Shown: in pieces, positions 42,997 through 51,422 of the stretch
Position numbering within the stretch: position 1 is the first letter of the stretch
Layout: every line of letters begins with the position of its first letter
Assembly (NCBI GenBank): GCA_019753235.1
Contig: JAIELF010000032.1
Coordinates: 89,561-153,560 of the forward strand
Direction: 5' to 3'
Length of the DNA: 64,000 bases
Source of the DNA: a bacterium
GTDB lineage: Bacteria; Planctomycetota; Planctomycetia; Kolteriales; Kolteriaceae
Position numbers and translations under genes: made by a program
The notes under the pieces: generated by a model
What the model saw: only the letters and a program-made list of their open reading frames with translations
Told to the model about the DNA's origin: nothing
Databases searched by the model: none

Positions 42997-44283
42997 TCAG
43001 CGCCGAAGGCTTGTCAGCAAGGGCAAGTTGCCGGCGTCGTCGAAGGGCCAGTCGAACTCGTCTCCCCACACCACCGGCGGGTCGGTCGCTTCACCGGCAT
43101 AGCAAGCCGACAGGGCAAGCTGAGCGGTTCGAAGTGTATCGGTGATCCAAACGACACGCGCGTCACGGCTTTCCACGAGCCCAACGGTCCTAAGTGCCGC
43201 CCGAACCACCTCTCGATCTGTCGGAAAATGAATCGGAATAGCCGCCGCCAGTGGATGATTCGCCGTCAAGCAGTTGATCGTCGTGACGCGATAATCGATC
43301 TGATCGACGACGCGATCGGTGGTGAAATCCGCCAAGCCGATCCCGGCCGCATTGCCATGCGATGCCGACGTCAGACCCCGCACGAAAATCCGATGGACCA
43401 GCGGCCTACTATTCCGGAGATCTCGCTCGTTCCAATCGGTCGTCGGCTTGCGTCCTATGACGTTCGTGTCGGCCCCCGACCCGCTGATATCCTTGCCGAT
43501 CTGGTCGATGATCAGCAGGTCAACTTCCCCAACCGGAAGTCGGGGCAAATGATGCCGAGCCCGTTCGAGGAGCACGGGCTCTCGTTTGAAAAACTCGTCT
43601 GCACGAACGCCCTCGATCTGGGCCGTCTCATCAAGGGCATTTTCGACAATCGCCAAGCCGAACCGGATCGGCACTCGGTCGAGCACCATGGAGGCGACGC
43701 TTCGCGCGAAGGGTTCCCACGGATGGCGAACAAGGATCCGGTGATACTCCTTCGCCCCCTCGTGCTTGCCCAGACCGATCATCATCATCTTGATCAGACC
43801 ACTCTCGATCGTGCCATTGAATCCGGTGTGAGGTTTGATGCGAGCGACAATACCGATGTGGTCGGCCTGCGAGGCGACGCGATCGATGTAGATCGGCCCG
43901 CCCAATGAATGGCGACCAATCTCGACGACGTCCATCGACGCCCGGATGGGGGCTTGAATCGCTTGCTCGGTGATCCCGTACTCTGCCAGGACGCTGACTT
44001 GACCATCGGCCGTCCCGCCGCCGTGACTTCCCATCGCGGGAACAACAAAGGGATCGGCACCCAAGGACCGAAGCGAATGGACAGTCGCCCGCAGGATCTC
44101 CGCAATCTGCGCGATGCCGCGACTCCCGGCCGTGAGCGCGACCGTTTGGCCCGGCTTGATGATGTTTGCCAGGCCGAGCTTGTTGATCTCGCGAGCAACG
44201 GCGCTCTCCACGGGGATTTCCTGTTGACGATCGACCTGTTGTCGAGCCAGGCGGAGTCGAGGAAACTCATCGGCGTTGTTCAA
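42997..44283 (-). CDS. LarA-like (DUF2088, lactate-racemase-domain) protein
   Basis: Soluble protein of about 428 residues in the lactate racemase LarA/DUF2088 superfamily: KPGQTVALTAGSRGIAQIAEIL, VPAMGSHGGGTADGQ, VEIGRHSLGGPIYIDRVA, and IARIKPHTGFNGTIESGLIKMMMIGLGKHEGA. The nickel-pincer chemistry of true LarA needs an activation system that is absent here, so racemase activity is not implied. I place the start at a TTG (MNNADEFP) with GGGAG eight bases upstream; a GTG eight codons earlier has its site too close. Confidence 0.72.
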   Translation of the reverse strand: MNNADEFPRLRLARQQVDRQQEIPVESAVAREINKLGLANIIKPGQTVALTAGSRGIAQIAEILRATVHSLRSLGADPFVVPAMGSHGGGTADGQVSVLAEYGITEQAIQAPIRASMDVVEIGRHSLGGPIYIDRVASQADHIGIVARIKPHTGFNGTIESGLIKMMMIGLGKHEGAKEYHRILVRHPWEPFARSVASMVLDRVPIRFGLAIVENALDETAQIEGVRADEFFKREPVLLERARHHLPRLPVGEVDLLIIDQIGKDISGSGADTNVIGRKPTTDWNERDLRNSRPLVHRIFVRGLTSASHGNAAGIGLADFTTDRVVDQIDYRVTTINCLTANHPLAAAIPIHFPTDREVVRAALRTVGLVESRDARVVWITDTLRTAQLALSACYAGEATDPPVVWGDEFDWPFDDAGNLPLLTSLRR

Positions 44284-44325
44284 TGGTCGATCTCCCGCTT
44301 CAAACACCTCGGCATGTAAAGTGTT

Positions 44326-44595
44326 CTATGCGGCGGGGGATGTCCTAGGGGGGTCGAGCTCCATCATCGTCTTTTGGACCAGAGACTTCGTCATCCCGAG
44401 AAGCTGAAGAGCCTCTTCGACATCAAGCGAGCCCTCGCCGGCCCGGGGGCCTTTCTCGACCCGGCAATAGACCTTGTGCTGAGCGATGATCGCCCCGAGA
44501 TCCGTGAGCCGATCGAGCACAAAAGCAAGGTTTCCCGCGGCTGGCCCGTGCATGAAGCGGTAGTCATCCAGTTGGTCCTTTTCCGATCCGTTCAT
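44326..44595 (-). CDS. Small conserved-looking protein of unknown function
   Basis: About 89 residues beginning MNGSEKDQLDDYRFMHGP. The second half contains VEEALQLLGMTKSLVQKTMMEL, a short helical region. No domain is recognised. The ATG follows AGGAACGGGG, a good ribosome-binding site; an upstream in-frame ATG lacks one. It lies just upstream of the LarA-like gene on the same strand, about 40 bp away, and may be co-transcribed. Confidence 0.55.
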   Translation of the reverse strand: MNGSEKDQLDDYRFMHGPAAGNLAFVLDRLTDLGAIIAQHKVYCRVEKGPRAGEGSLDVEEALQLLGMTKSLVQKTMMELDPPRTSPAA

Positions 44596-44749
44596 CCCCG
44601 TTCCTTTCGCCCGCCGTCGTTTTGCCTCTTCTGGATGATAGGCCCCGGCATGGTCTTCGTTCATGAGCTAGATTTTCAAAACGGGATAACGGGCCTCCCG
44701 GGAGGGCCTTCCGAAAACCTGCCACACCGACGTTGATGGACCACGCCCC

Positions 44750-45493
44750 ATGAGCCTGCGAGCTTTGACCATCGGTTCCACTGGGATTCAATCGCCGGCT
44801 CAAGCGTTGGAGGTCGTGGCGAACAATCTCGCCAATCTCCAAACACCTGGTTTCAAAGCAGCTCGAGCGAGCTTTCAAGATCTGGTTTATCAACACTCGG
44901 CCGGCAGCAGCGTCGGTTCCGGAACCGGGTTGGCCACGACAAGTTCAAAGTTCGATGTCGGTCCGTTAACCTCGACCGGTCGCGAGCTCGATCTCGCGAT
45001 CAATGGGCCTGGATTCTTATCGGTCGTCAATGCCAACGGTGAGTCGTTCTACACTCGAGCGGGGAATCTCACGCTCAATGCTCAGGGTGAATTGACCACG
45101 CCGGGGGGCCTTCGGCTTGATCCGCCGATTCAGATCCCCGATGGAACGAGCAGGATCCAAATCTCGGCCGAGGGAAAAGTCTTTGCAGAGTCCGTCGGCG
45201 ATCGGCAAGAGATAGGAACAATCAACGTCGTGAACTTTGCAAATCCCGAGGGATTGGCCGCTTCGGGCGAGAACCGATATGTCGCGACGAGCGCATCGGG
45301 TCCGGCGGTTGTCGGGCAAGCGGGTCTTACCGCCGGCGCGATCCGTCAAGGGTATCTTGAATCATCCAACGTGGATGCCGTCACCGAGTTCACCTCGATG
45401 ATTCAGCTTCAACAGGCGTTTCAAGTCAATTCCCAAGTGATCCAGTACGCGACCGATCGGCTTCGCATGCTTCGCGATTTAAATGCGAAATGA
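44750..45493 (+). CDS. flgG: Flagellar hook-basal body protein, FlgG-like
   Basis: Distal-rod type flagellar protein of 247 residues. The N-terminal rod motif VVANNLANLQTPGFKAARASFQDLVYQ matches FlgG rather than FlgF (in outline, ANNLAN and SFQDLVYQ). The middle is the FlgFG D1 beta domain with GRELDLAINGPGFLSV. The C-terminal SNVDAVTEFTSMIQLQQAF helix is the rod/hook assembly signature. No other flagellar structural gene is in the window, so motility genes are dispersed. Confidence 0.85.
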   Translation: MSLRALTIGSTGIQSPAQALEVVANNLANLQTPGFKAARASFQDLVYQHSAGSSVGSGTGLATTSSKFDVGPLTSTGRELDLAINGPGFLSVVNANGESFYTRAGNLTLNAQGELTTPGGLRLDPPIQIPDGTSRIQISAEGKVFAESVGDRQEIGTINVVNFANPEGLAASGENRYVATSASGPAVVGQAGLTAGAIRQGYLESSNVDAVTEFTSMIQLQQAFQVNSQVIQYATDRLRMLRDLNAK

Positions 45494-45541
45494 ACCATTA
45501 AAAAGTTCGTCGATCGGTCGGGAGTGAAGAGAGCACCGCGT

Positions 45542-46210
45542 TCAGACCAGCGTCGGCGTGAGGGACTTCGACGGCCGGAAGGCTTCGATGCCAAAGACGC
45601 GAAGCAAATCGGAAGGCTGCCTGGCGATGAATCGGGGGCCTTCTTGCAGCAGAACGTTCTCTGCATGAATGCCCCAGGTGACGGCACATGCATCGATCTT
45701 GATCTTGGCGGCAGCCTTCATGTCCCGAAGTTCGTCGCCGACATAGACCACTTTCTCTTTCGAAAGTTTCTCGACCTTGAGAACTTTCCGCATCGATTTG
45801 TGCTTGCCGAAAACGCTTGAGTGACTGAGCACGAACGAAAAGTGATGTTCCACGCCGTTGGCCCGCAGGCATCGGCGAATGTTCTCTTCGCTGTTCGAGG
45901 AAAGTATCCCCACCCGATATCGCTGCTTCAACAAAGCGATGGCTTCGGACATTCCCTCGTAAAGGCGAACGCTGGGCATGTGGTCTTGCTGAAGACGCGT
46001 GAACTCTTTGTAAAGTCGAGGAAGGCGACGCAGCGGAATTTTATGGGCACGGAAGAATGCTTTGGTTTTCATCGCCCGAGCAGCGGTGATATCCGTCACC
46101 GGAAGAAAGCCGTACTGACTCGCCAGGGAATTGTAATGGGCCAATCCCTGATGGAGAGAGTCCGCGATCGTCCCGTCGAAATCGAAAACGATCAGTTCGT
46201 ATCCGTCCAC
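45542..46210 (-). CDS. HAD family hydrolase (phosphoglycolate-phosphatase-like)
   Basis: Cytoplasmic HAD phosphatase of 222 residues with a helical cap. Motif I IVFDFDGTIADSL has both Asp residues; motif II is GILSSNSEENI; the motif III Lys is in FGKHKSMRKVL; motif IV is VVYVGDELRDMKAAA. It resembles Gph-type enzymes; substrate unproven. GTG start after AAGGAG. Its last six residues (LTPTLV) are encoded by a short sequence also found after the DUF11 gene at 36664. Confidence 0.85.
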   Translation of the reverse strand: MDGYELIVFDFDGTIADSLHQGLAHYNSLASQYGFLPVTDITAARAMKTKAFFRAHKIPLRRLPRLYKEFTRLQQDHMPSVRLYEGMSEAIALLKQRYRVGILSSNSEENIRRCLRANGVEHHFSFVLSHSSVFGKHKSMRKVLKVEKLSKEKVVYVGDELRDMKAAAKIKIDACAVTWGIHAENVLLQEGPRFIARQPSDLLRVFGIEAFRPSKSLTPTLV

Positions 46211-46610
46211 CCGATCTCCTTCGACATCATCATGCCGGACTTCTCCGCCGACCCGCCCGAAAGGCTTGTCGGTGGATCGCCCGCCGAACCCGGCCCCCAG
46301 CGAACCGGGAAGGCCGACGGCTTGATCGCCACACCGCCCCCTTTAATCTACTCGACTCTTGAGGGTGGTTTCACGAAGATTGGGTAGTAATTCACGAAAC
46401 CTTATTCCAACAAGGAGTTGCGGCACCGGTCAGGCAAAATGGGCCGCCCGCGACAGTCCATACCCTTGCTACCAGCGGCAACCCCGGCGGTTCTAGACAA
46501 CTCTCAGCAAGCCAACTGTCTTGCTCGCCATCGATGGATTCCCACTCTCCCAATGAGCCGTCGCTTTTCTTCAATCCGACGTTTTCTGAGAAATATTTGA
46601 GAAAGACCCC
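46211..46610. other. Gene-free divergent region
   Basis: About 400 bases upstream of the HAD gene and before the promoter at 46611. No coding frame with a ribosome-binding site or family resemblance is seen on either strand. Confidence 0.4.
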
Positions 46611-46640
46611 GTGACAATCGGACTCTCTTCGAAGTATAAA
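46611..46640 (+). promoter_or_regulatory. Sigma-70-type promoter of the pseudoknot leader
   Basis: GTGACA (46611-46616), 18-base spacer, TATAAA (46635-46640): five of six matches in each hexamer. The predicted start site is at about 46647, exactly where the first pairing arm of the downstream structure begins. Confidence 0.55.
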
Positions 46641-46645
46641 GTGTC

Positions 46646-46732
46646 AGTCAGCTCAAATGTCGGGAGCGACGGTTTGTGGTCGAGCTGACTTCAGGCTACA
46701 ACAGCGGGCGCGTCGCTCCCGGCGATTTTTTT
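46646..46732 (+). ncRNA. Interleaved-stem (pseudoknot or attenuator) leader RNA with terminator
   Basis: Two perfect helices are interleaved. Arm 1 AGTCAGCTC (46646-46654) pairs with 1' GAGCTGACT (46682-46690), 9 bp. Arm 2 CGGGAGCGACG (46661-46671) pairs with 2' CGTCGCTCCCG (46711-46721), 11 bp. Order is 1-2-1'-2', so they form either an H-type pseudoknot or exclusive alternatives. Arm 2' is followed by GCGA and seven Ts (46726-46732), so helix 2 is a terminator and helix 1 its natural antagonist. The next plus-strand gene is csrA, 365 bp on. It may be a ~87-nt small RNA or a regulated leader. Confidence 0.5.
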
Positions 46733-46988
46733 CTCGCCAATTCGCATCTCAATTGTTTCGTCTTCACTCTCGTCGCTAGTTTTTGCTTTCTGTCGGTTCG
46801 TCGGTCTTGCCTAATCTTTCTCTGTCCAGCAATTGACCTGTTTTCGCCACTCCCTTAGGATCGCGTCGTTTCCATCGGTCGGCATGTGATTTGACCATCA
46901 CTTTCTCTTGAGACTCCTCGGTGCTGCGAAATAAGGCGAATAAAAAAAGAGTGGCCGAGGGGAAGGGATGGCAGAGCAAAGCGTGATG

Positions 46989-47003
46989 GAAACGGAACGT
47001 TTC
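46989..47003 (+). promoter_or_regulatory. Possible CsrA-binding hairpin upstream of csrA
   Basis: GAAAC-GGAAC-GTTTC places a GGA in the loop of a 5-bp stem, the known presentation of CsrA targets. A second GGA lies in the csrA ribosome-binding site (CTGGAGACATC). Two such sites in one leader would suit autoregulation. Confidence 0.35.
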
Positions 47004-47097
47004 GCTCACCGGCCTTCATAAGAATGTGCCGACCAGTACACGATATTCGATTGCGGTCAACCATCGCGCCAGAGAACCATGCTGGGCTGGAGACATC

Positions 47098-47307
47098 ATG
47101 CTTGTTGTAACACGCAAACTGGGCGAAGAGGTCATCATCAACGACGAGATCCGTGTCCAAGTGGTCGATGTGCGACCTGGACGAGTGAAGCTCGGCGTCG
47201 TGGCGCCGACTTGGATGTCGGTCCATCGGGGCGAAGTGCAAGCTCAACAAAGTTCGAGCGAGGCGGACTCTCCTGAATTGCCACCGCCTACCATCAACGC
47301 CTCATGA
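47098..47307 (+). CDS. csrA: Carbon storage regulator CsrA
   Basis: Small dimeric RNA-binding protein of 69 residues that controls translation and mRNA stability, often of flagellar and carbon genes. The core is normal: MLVVTRKLGEEVIINDEIRV, VVDVRPGRVKLGVVAP, and the RNA-contacting end of the last strand is followed by VHRGEVQ. A Ser/Glu/Pro tail of ~17 residues is added. GGAG precedes the ATG by six bases. Its TGA overlaps the ATG of the histone-deacetylase-like gene, coupling the two. Confidence 0.93.
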   Translation: MLVVTRKLGEEVIINDEIRVQVVDVRPGRVKLGVVAPTWMSVHRGEVQAQQSSSEADSPELPPPTINAS

Positions 47308-48236
47308 CCATGATCCTCTACCACGACACTCTGTTTCTTGACCATGATCCGGGGCACCATCCCGAGAATCCCGAACGACTTCGTGCATGTTGGAATCGAC
47401 TGTCTAGCTCCCCCATTTTCTCACGCGTCGACATTCGCCCCGCGGCCCTGGGAAAGATCGATCCCGTTCTCGCCGTTCATGAAAAGAGCGTCGTCGAACG
47501 GGCCCACGCCGTCAGCCTTATCGGCGGCTATCTCGATGCGGACACACCCGTTTGCCGAAAGTCATTTGATGTTGCGCTTCGCGCGGCCGGGACCGCGATC
47601 GCTGCCGTCGACGACGTTATGCTCAACGGGCCAGCAAAGGCTTTCTGTTTGATGCGTCCACCAGGGCATCACGCCACTCGGTCCAGCAGCATGGGCTTTT
47701 GCCTCTTCAACAACATTGCGGTCGCAGCAAAACACGCGCTGACCCACCATCAACTCCAACGCATTCTCGTCATCGACTGGGACGTTCATCACGGCAACGG
47801 TACGCAGGATATCTTTTACGACGATCCGGCCGTATTCTTTCTGAGTATGCATCGCTACCCGTTCTATCCCGGGACTGGGGGGCTCGGCGAAACTGGTACT
47901 GGATCGGGTCTAGGAACAACGCGGAATGTGCCGGTGGCTGCCTATGTCAGTTCGCAGGAGATCCTCGATCGCTTCCGTTCCGCGCTCGAAGAATCCGCTC
48001 GAACAATTCGACCCGAATTGGTTTTGCTCAGTGCCGGCTTCGATGCCCATCGGCTCGACCCAATTGGAGGGCTTTCCCTCGAAAAAGAAGACTTCCGTCA
48101 GATGGGCGAGATGGTTCTCGATATCGCCCGGACGTACGCCGGGGGGAAATTGGTGAGCCTGCTGGAAGGGGGCTACAACACCGAGGTCCTTGCCGATTGC
48201 GTGGAAGATCACGTCGCTCTTTTGGCCGACGATTAA
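47304..48236 (+). CDS. Histone deacetylase family (acetoin-utilisation-type) deacetylase
   Basis: Zinc-dependent deacetylase of 310 residues in the HDAC/AcuC/acetylpolyamine amidohydrolase superfamily. Active-site blocks are complete: LMRPPGHHATRSSSMGFC (two catalytic His), VIDWDVHHGNGTQDIFY (Asp and His ligands), and LVLLSAGFDAHRLDP (Asp ligand), ending LLEGGYNTEVLADCV with the transition-state-side residues. Bacterial members remove acetyl groups from polyamines, small molecules or proteins. It overlaps csrA by four bases (ATGA). Confidence 0.9.
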   Translation: MTMILYHDTLFLDHDPGHHPENPERLRACWNRLSSSPIFSRVDIRPAALGKIDPVLAVHEKSVVERAHAVSLIGGYLDADTPVCRKSFDVALRAAGTAIAAVDDVMLNGPAKAFCLMRPPGHHATRSSSMGFCLFNNIAVAAKHALTHHQLQRILVIDWDVHHGNGTQDIFYDDPAVFFLSMHRYPFYPGTGGLGETGTGSGLGTTRNVPVAAYVSSQEILDRFRSALEESARTIRPELVLLSAGFDAHRLDPIGGLSLEKEDFRQMGEMVLDIARTYAGGKLVSLLEGGYNTEVLADCVEDHVALLADD

Positions 48237-48279
48237 AGCGACGATCCTTTTATCATCGCGACCAAACGCCCCCCCCCTG

Positions 48280-49449
48280 CTATCCCTCGGATTTCTCCTC
48301 GGAAGCAGCCTGTTCCTTGCCGCTGTCAGGATCGGCTTTCTCTTTCTCCTGAGCGTTCTCTTTCTCCTCATCATCCTCTTTTGTCTCGGAGACATTCTCG
48401 CCGGCGGCCTCTTTCTTTCGTCGTTCTTCGCGCATCTTCTTCATGCGGTTGCGGGGGCTGTTAGGATCCTTCCGATCATTCTCGCTGACCTGTGCCAGCA
48501 ACGTGCGCGGCGCGGTCATGTTGAATTTCAGGTCTTTCTTGTCTGCTTTAATCTCCATGTTGCCGAAAAGTTCGAGCATGTCGGGCCGGCTCCCCTGGTT
48601 CTTAATCGATGTCTTCATCAGACCGGTAAAGAGGTTGAACATTTTCTCGGCCCGGGTGGCGGATTCATCACTGGCTAACTCCAGTCGTCCTCGAAAGAAT
48701 GCTTTCTCGCCCAGATGTATGGTCAAGTTGTAACCGACCATGTCTTTGGCAATCTCTTTGAGGGGGCTTCGCTCGAGGGCAGCCCGGGCCTGCTCCGGGA
48801 AGACGCCGGCCAGATAAACGGCGGGCTTGATCTTCTCTTCCTTCGTGTCCTCGCTGGACCATTGGAGCCGATCCATAAGAACCTTGTCCGGCTCCCGCAG
48901 GTCCGTCAAACCTTGAATGGCGTCCTCGATGATCCCCTTTCGGCTACTCGAAATCATTACTCCATCATCAACGATGCCGAAATAGATCGCCTCGCGACTT
49001 CGGTGATTGAAATAGATCGGCAAGTCATTGACGGTGAACTTGGTGAGCTCACCTCGCTCGGCCATCTCTTCGAGGACCTTTGAAATCTTCTCGTAAGAGA
49101 AACTGCCGTTGGAGATCGAGAGAACATCCCCGCCGCCTCGTCCGCCTTCTGGCCCGCCAGTTCCAGGAGGACCAGGGGGGCCGATCGATTGCCCGCAGAT
49201 CGTGATCCGTGTGGTTTCGTCCGCGAGATTGACGCCAAGCATTTCGTTCAACTTGCGAAAGTGTTCGTTGTCTTGCAGGAATGACTCGAAGTCCTCGGCC
49301 ATCTGCTCGGCAAAGAGCCCCGAAGCGCGAATCGCGTCGAAATCAATCACCACAATGGAGTTGGTTTTCGAAGGATAGAGATGCCCGTTGATCTCTTCGC
49401 CGCTCACCATGCCGAGAGCACCGAGCCAACACGCGACAACTGTCATCAT
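48280..49449 (-). CDS. Secreted protein of unknown function with charged C-terminal tail
   Basis: A 389-residue exported protein with an N-terminal signal peptide (MMTVVACWLGALGMVSG). The body (about 20-310) shows no recognised domain; a collagen-like GPPGPPGTGGPEGG segment sits near residue 90. The C-terminal ~80 residues are almost entirely Lys, Glu, Arg and Asp, likely disordered or coiled coil. GGAG precedes the paired ATG. It is convergent with the HDAC-like gene, 43 bp apart. Confidence 0.65.
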   Translation of the reverse strand: MMTVVACWLGALGMVSGEEINGHLYPSKTNSIVVIDFDAIRASGLFAEQMAEDFESFLQDNEHFRKLNEMLGVNLADETTRITICGQSIGPPGPPGTGGPEGGRGGGDVLSISNGSFSYEKISKVLEEMAERGELTKFTVNDLPIYFNHRSREAIYFGIVDDGVMISSSRKGIIEDAIQGLTDLREPDKVLMDRLQWSSEDTKEEKIKPAVYLAGVFPEQARAALERSPLKEIAKDMVGYNLTIHLGEKAFFRGRLELASDESATRAEKMFNLFTGLMKTSIKNQGSRPDMLELFGNMEIKADKKDLKFNMTAPRTLLAQVSENDRKDPNSPRNRMKKMREERRKKEAAGENVSETKEDDEEKENAQEKEKADPDSGKEQAASEEKSEG

Positions 49450-49741
49450 GATGTCACTCCAACGAACTATTCCTGTACCCCGTGCCCGGGGCCCGAAAGT
49501 GAACGAGCGCCGGCCGCCAGTCTGATAACACCGACACGCATTCTTTAATCTATGCCGATCGCTGCCAACGGGGGAATCGACGACGGACGATCCGAGAACA
49601 AATGCCGTTCGTCGCCGACACCATGGGCAAGGATTCGCCGGCGAATCGGCCGCGTGAGGGGAACGGCCAGCAACCTTTTGGGCGGAAACATCGCGAACTC
49701 CCCGAGTGAATACTTCGAACCGGGAAGAGGCGATTCATCTC
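49450..49741. other. Gene-free divergent region
   Basis: Between the secreted-protein gene and the TPR lipoprotein gene. A plus-strand frame at 49552-49785 has no ribosome-binding site and reads as shadow sequence. Small palindromes (GCCGGCGAATCGGC-like) are present but not clearly structured. Confidence 0.35.
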
Positions 49742-49770
49742 TTGACAAAAACCCGAAAAACGGAGCTAAG
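49742..49770 (+). promoter_or_regulatory. Candidate promoter of the TPR lipoprotein-Nudix-ptsI group
   Basis: Perfect -35 TTGACA (49742-49747), 17-base spacer, weak -10 GCTAAG (49765-49770). Confidence 0.35.
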
Positions 49771-49911
49771 GGGCTTCAAGCATGATTTCGCTTTTCGAGG
49801 ATCCACCCACCAGGGGCTGTGATGGGCCCCATGGGGCGGGGCAGGCGATGGGCGAAGGATGACTTGCCTGCGACGTGGGAGGGTCCATTTTTGCCCAAAG
49901 GGACGGGTCGC

Positions 49912-50772
49912 GTGAAGTGGACCGGGGCGTTAATTCTATGCCTGGTACTGTCGGCTTGCCGATCGACCGACGATCGGGTTTGGCTTGACCAAGCGCTTGC
50001 CCATCGCGAGCTCGAAGAGGGAAACGCGGGCCGAGCCATTGAACTGCTCGATCGTTGCAAGAAGGATCGTCCCGACTACGCTCCCACCTATCTTTCGCTG
50101 GCGGCCGCCTGGGCCCAGCGAGGTGATCGCGATCGTTTCCGCGAGAACATCGCCATCTATCGACAACTCAATCCGACCCATGATGTTGCCGACCTTTATT
50201 TGGCCGAGGCAGACTTCAAAGAGGGACATTGGGATCAAGCGGACATCCTCTTAGAGGAGTTTCTCCGCGTCACAGCCAACCACTTCGACGCAAAGACTCT
50301 CGCCCGCCGAATCCATGCGCTCGGTCGTCGAGCCGAGATTGCCGACCATCGTCAGGATGAATCCAACCGCCATCTTTTTCTAGCTCGCGTCGAAGCAACG
50401 AAGGCATGGTGGCTGGCGCTGCAGACCACCCCGTCGACGACAAAAGACAATTCATCGCGAACAACCGAGGATCCTCGCCGAGAGATTCTCGCGAGTCTGG
50501 CTTCGTCGCTGGAAGAATTACAGAAGGCTCGCGACCACGGAAGCAGCCAAGAGCAGAAAACTTTTCTCGATCAAGAGATCGGCATTGTCACCCGAATGTT
50601 GCAAGATGCCGAGTCCGGTCGCCTCGCCGATATGGCGTTTCTGCTGTCGGCGCGAAACGACGTCGAGACCACTGCCGCTGTCGATAGAACGCCAACCCCG
50701 ACCGCATCGAGCATCCTATCGAACGCCTCGGCCGGCCCGCCCCGGTTGGGCGAGAGTCGTCCAGAGCCATAG
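49912..50772 (+). CDS. TPR-containing lipoprotein
   Basis: About 286 residues. GTG start (MKWTGALILCLVLSAC) gives a compact signal with lipobox LSAC, so Cys-16 is likely lipidated; the open frame extends 31 codons upstream without signal. Residues 25-130 contain two or three tetratricopeptide-like repeats (ALAHRELEEGNAGRAIELLDRC, YLSLAAAWAQRGDRDRF, LAEADFKEGHWDQADILL), usually protein-binding. The rest is helical with a Thr/Ser/Pro tail. Role unknown. Confidence 0.72.
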   Translation: MKWTGALILCLVLSACRSTDDRVWLDQALAHRELEEGNAGRAIELLDRCKKDRPDYAPTYLSLAAAWAQRGDRDRFRENIAIYRQLNPTHDVADLYLAEADFKEGHWDQADILLEEFLRVTANHFDAKTLARRIHALGRRAEIADHRQDESNRHLFLARVEATKAWWLALQTTPSTTKDNSSRTTEDPRREILASLASSLEELQKARDHGSSQEQKTFLDQEIGIVTRMLQDAESGRLADMAFLLSARNDVETTAAVDRTPTPTASSILSNASAGPPRLGESRPEP

Positions 50773-50849
50773 CCTAACGGTGGGCCTGCTGCCTAGACTC
50801 TGCGTTGTCTAGGGGCGTTCAACGTTGATGGAAGGCGAGTCTCTTCGTG

Positions 50850-51377
50850 ATGGAAGTGCTTGACAAGAGTATCGTTCACACCAGCAAGAAGTTTGATTTC
50901 GCGCTTCACCAATTGAAGACGCGAACAGGCGAAACAATTGAACGAGGATTTATCGACCACCCCGGATCGGTGGTCCTGATTCCGCGCTTGGCGGATGGTC
51001 GCGTCGTGATGGTCCGACAGTTCCGACATCCATGTCGACAGGTCTTTCTAGAGCTTCCCGCGGGGACGGCCGACCGAGGCGAATCGCTCGAGGTGACCGC
51101 GGTCCGCGAACTTGCCGAGGAGACCGGCTACCGTGCGGGGAAGATCGAACGCATTTTTGAAATGTATCCTCTCCCCGGCGCCTCGAACGAGAAGATGGCA
51201 TTTTTTCGATGCACCGACCTTGTCGAGGGAGAAGTAGCTCGGGAAATCGACGAGGAAATGACGGTCGAATATTGGCCGTTGGAGGAGGCTCTCTCAAAGA
51301 TCGAGACCGGAGAGATCCATGATGGTAAAACAATTGTGGGTCTTTGGCTGGAAGCCCGACGGCAGACAGCCTCGTAG
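50850..51377 (+). CDS. Nudix hydrolase (ADP-ribose pyrophosphatase type)
   Basis: Cytoplasmic Nudix protein of 175 residues. The Nudix box is complete: GTADRGESLEVTAVRELAEETG with the REXXEE core. The preceding VVLIPRLADGRVVMVRQFRHPCRQVFLELP is the ADP-ribose pyrophosphatase (NudF-like) strand pattern, and the later EEMTVEYWPLEEAL fits that group. Hydrolysis of ADP-ribose or a related nucleotide sugar is likely. ATG at 50850 follows a GTG; ptsI starts 46 bp downstream. Confidence 0.85.
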   Translation: MEVLDKSIVHTSKKFDFALHQLKTRTGETIERGFIDHPGSVVLIPRLADGRVVMVRQFRHPCRQVFLELPAGTADRGESLEVTAVRELAEETGYRAGKIERIFEMYPLPGASNEKMAFFRCTDLVEGEVAREIDEEMTVEYWPLEEALSKIETGEIHDGKTIVGLWLEARRQTAS

Positions 51378-51422
51378 TGGAATTGATGGAACACATCGCG
51401 GTGGCAGGGAGAACCTCCTTTC

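Noticed and set aside
46676..46858. 60-codon ORF through the pseudoknot region
   Set aside because: Starts inside the 2-to-1' loop, crosses the T run and has no ribosome-binding site; the pairing signal explains the sequence better.
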